The position numbers and the translations under genes are program-made. The notes beneath the pieces are model-generated. The model had not been told where the DNA came from and searched no databases. It saw nothing but the letters and a program-made list of their open reading frames with translations. A DNA stretch of 7,252 nt from Natrialbaceae archaeon (GTDB taxonomy: Archaea > Halobacteriota > Halobacteria > Halobacteriales > Natrialbaceae): assembly GCA_003552325.1 (NCBI GenBank), contig PUKM01000134.1, positions 1 to 7,252 on the forward strand, written 5' to 3'. Shown in pieces: positions 6,311 through 7,252 of this stretch (position 1 is its first letter; every line of letters starts with the position of its first letter).

Positions 6311-6413
6311 GAGTCCCGCCCTTCCCGTGAGGGAGGAGTGTTCCGACGCCCTGTCGGAACCGAGGAGCGAACAGGGTGGGCGTGAATCGCGTAAGCTCAG
6401 GTGAGAACCCGCC
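6311..6413. other. Structured non-coding block at the left end of the TnpB element
   Basis: The block contains, in order on the plus strand: a 6-bp stem (6321-6326 with 6331-6336, one G-T pair) closed by the tetraloop GTGA; a perfect 8-bp stem (6340-6347 with 6353-6360); and a 6-bp pairing of GGTGGG (6375-6380) with CCCGCC (6408-6413, one wobble). The loop GCCCT of the 8-bp stem can also pair with AGGG (6373-6376) or GGGC (6378-6381) downstream, a pseudoknot-like arrangement. No convincing reading frame crosses it. It may be the IS left-end recognition structure, the 3' region of the small minus-strand gene's transcript, or a remnant of a TnpB guide-RNA scaffold. The sequence alone does not decide. 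Confidence 0.5.
6340..6360. repeat. Perfect 8-bp inverted repeat (hairpin) with 5-base loop
   Basis: GTTCCGAC (6340-6347), loop GCCCT, GTCGGAAC (6353-6360). It is the strongest hairpin I see in the window. It lies about 40 bases inside the suggested left boundary of the TnpB element. Subterminal hairpins of this kind are what TnpA recognises in IS200/IS605 elements, and similar stems occur in their guide RNAs. Confidence 0.75.
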
Positions 6414-6419
6414 GCGTTA

Positions 6420-6560
6420 CTACTGGTCTTGAGTCTCCAACGCTTCCAGACCGGTTTCCAACACCTCTGAATAGGCTTCCGAGAGGTTCATGTCGTTCGC
6501 TTCTGCGTAGTCTTTGATTCGACCGTGGATTGCCCATTCGATGTCGATGTTTGGCCTCAT
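6420..6560 (-). CDS. Small ribbon-helix-helix-like protein divergent from tnpB
   Basis: This 46-residue protein runs from the ATG at 6560 to TAG at 6420. Seen: a short N-terminal strand (PNIDIEW, residues 3-9), helix A (AIHGRIKDYAEANDM, 10-24), then NLSEAYSEVLETGLEALE (25-42) as helix B. This is the strand-helix-turn-helix pattern of CopG/ParD/Arc-type DNA-binding proteins, with the typical polar-Ser/Leu-SEA turn before helix B and a GL near its end. The protein is acidic, as expected for a halophile. It sits divergently 39 bases from tnpB with a TATA-like box about 29 bases upstream. It could be a transcriptional repressor of the shared promoter region, an antitoxin-like protein without its toxin, or a passenger of the element. 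I infer the fold from the pattern, not from a database match. An overlapping minus-strand frame (6397-6579) is basic, Arg/Ser-rich and not credible. Confidence 0.75.
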   Translation of the reverse strand: MRPNIDIEWAIHGRIKDYAEANDMNLSEAYSEVLETGLEALETQDQ

Positions 6561-6568
6561 CAGTGGAC

Positions 6569-6574
6569 TTATTA
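6569..6574 (+). promoter_or_regulatory. Possible TATA box for tnpB
   Basis: TTATTA lies 26-31 bases upstream of the ATG at 6600, a distance that fits a leaderless start at that ATG. The more AT-rich TAATTATA at 6586-6593 is too close to the ATG to serve this strand unless translation starts further downstream. Confidence 0.4.
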
Positions 6575-6583
6575 GACACTGGG

Positions 6584-6593
6584 ACTAATTATA
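6584..6593 (-). promoter_or_regulatory. Possible TATA box for the small RHH-like gene
   Basis: Read on the minus strand this is TATAATTAGT, centred about 29 bases before the ATG at 6560. It is the best TATA-like sequence in this gap. The two oppositely directed boxes share one 39-base divergent region, so a protein bound here would affect both genes. Confidence 0.45.
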
Positions 6594-6599
6594 CTTTGG

Positions 6600-7252
6600 A
6601 TGAAGCGTACCAATACGTTCGCCGTGCGCCCACTCTCCGACGTTGGTGAGCAACTGCTACGCGACCTGTTGGACGCTTCCGCCGCTCTCTGGAACGAGGT
6701 CAATTACGAACGCCTCATACGGTACAACGACGAGGACGGCTTCGAGGGCGAGGACTTGTGGGACGCCGACACCGGCGCTCTCGAAGGCAAATACAAAGGC
6801 GTGCTTGGTGCGTCCACCGCCCAACAGGTGATACGGAAAAACAGCGAAGCGTGGCGCGGGTTCTTCGACACGAAGAACAAGTACCACGACGAGTCGAACA
6901 CGTTGGTTACGGAACACCCGAATCCGCCGGGGTTCTGGAGTAACAAAGACGATGGGCGGAAACTGCATACCGTCATTCGGAACACATCGTACACCGTCGA
7001 ATGGGGCGACTGCTCTCGGCTTGAGATACTGGTCGGGTGTGATTTGAAAGACCGATACGACCACACCGGGCGTCTCCGACTCGAGATCGCTGGCGACCCG
7101 AATTGGCCCGACTACGAGAAACAGGGCCGGTTGGACCTGTGGTACGACGAGACTGACAGCACCTTCCGAGCTTCGCAACCCGTGACTGTTTCTGACAATG
7201 CACGGGATACTCCACTGGCCGACGAGACGGCCGCTCTGGATATTGGTGCAAA
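6600..7252 (+). CDS. tnpB: RNA-guided endonuclease / transposon protein TnpB (IS1341-type), N-terminal part
   Basis: The frame from the ATG at 6600 (MKRTNTFAVRPLSD) is open to the window edge, giving 217 residues and two further bases. Seen: the N-terminal wedge/REC-type region with LWNEVNYERL (30-39) and LGASTAQQVIRKNSEAWRGFF (69-89), both characteristic of TnpB N-termini. A beta-rich segment follows (about 138-198), ending in ETAALDIGA. There D214 is the first RuvC catalytic aspartate, and the gene is cut three residues after it. TnpB proteins are about 400 residues, so the RuvC-II/III motifs and zinc ribbon lie outside. TnpB is a guide-RNA-directed DNA nuclease that uses an omega RNA from the element's right end, helping the transposon persist. 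The N-terminal half looks intact, without frameshift or stop. A catalytically dead or repurposed TnpB cannot be excluded, since only one of three acidic residues is visible. Confidence 0.93.
   Translation, partial: MKRTNTFAVRPLSDVGEQLLRDLLDASAALWNEVNYERLIRYNDEDGFEGEDLWDADTGALEGKYKGVLGASTAQQVIRKNSEAWRGFFDTKNKYHDESNTLVTEHPNPPGFWSNKDDGRKLHTVIRNTSYTVEWGDCSRLEILVGCDLKDRYDHTGRLRLEIAGDPNWPDYEKQGRLDLWYDETDSTFRASQPVTVSDNARDTPLADETAALDIGA

Larger units (their letters stand above)
6302..7252 (+). mobile_element. Left part of an IS200/IS605-family (IS1341-like, TnpB) element
   Basis: The stretch comprises a non-coding structured block, a small divergent RHH-like gene and the 5' part of tnpB, and it continues beyond the window. 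The tnpB gene and a subterminal perfect hairpin are the marks of this family, whose ends are hairpins rather than inverted terminal repeats and which makes no target duplication. The left boundary is a guess: TTGAT at 6297-6301 equals the target/TAM pentamer known for ISDra2, and the structured block begins about 10 bases after it. The true boundary could be further right. No TnpA (Y1 transposase) is visible in the window, so the element may depend on TnpA in trans. Confidence 0.6.

Noticed and set aside
6397..6579. 60-residue minus-strand frame overlapping the RHH-like gene
   Set aside because: It is basic and Arg/Ser-rich, unlike haloarchaeal proteins, and it lies in a different frame from the 46-residue protein with a credible fold and better promoter spacing.
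6657..7178. 173-residue minus-strand frame opposite tnpB
   Set aside because: It is antisense to the TnpB N-terminal region. The Val/Phe-rich composition mirrors the acidic codons of the real gene.
1..7252. Very frequent CTCGAG hexamers throughout the chromosomal genes
   Set aside because: This is a common haloarchaeal Leu-Glu/Ser-Arg codon-pair bias, not a regulatory or repeat element.
1..7252. CRISPR arrays, tRNA, rRNA or a replication origin
   Set aside because: No regularly spaced repeats, cloverleaf-like segments, rRNA sequence or origin-type repeats around an AT-rich core were seen on either strand.

Overview
The window looks like chromosomal DNA of a halophilic archaeon (class Halobacteria). 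Four things point that way: high GC, very frequent CTCGAG hexamers inside genes, strongly acidic predicted proteins, and AT-rich TATA-like boxes roughly 22-33 bases upstream of start codons with little or no leader. A precise genus cannot be assigned from the sequence alone.

Layout. Positions 1-168 hold the C-terminal end of a membrane protein (+). It converges on a complete TrmB-family transcriptional regulator (217-1296, -). After a 279-base gap with no gene comes a divergently transcribed amidohydrolase of the nucleobase-deaminase/chlorohydrolase type (1576-2598, +). This converges on a minus-strand pair: a PaaI-type hotdog thioesterase (3310-3765) followed by a DUF457/YdjM-type membrane-bound putative metal-dependent hydrolase (2686-3246). 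Divergent from the thioesterase is an unrecognised membrane-anchored extracytoplasmic protein (3897-4685, +). It converges on a sulfatase resembling heparan N-sulfatases (4875-6239, -).

The right end (about 6302-7252) is mobile. A TnpB gene of the IS200/IS605 (IS1341-like) type starts at 6600 and leaves the window just after its first RuvC aspartate. Divergent from it is a 46-residue ribbon-helix-helix-like protein (6420-6560, -), in the position where a tnpA gene would sit in a complete IS605 element. To its left is a compact non-coding block (6311-6413) with a GTGA-capped hairpin, a perfect 8-bp hairpin, and a loop that can pair with downstream G-runs. This block has the character of an IS end or a structured RNA.

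How the genes relate. The chromosomal genes do not form an obvious single pathway. They look like ordinary metabolic and regulatory genes in short transcription units. TrmB and the amidohydrolase share a divergent intergenic region, so regulation of one by the other is possible but not shown. The TnpB, RHH protein and structured block form one unit and are the most interesting part of the window.
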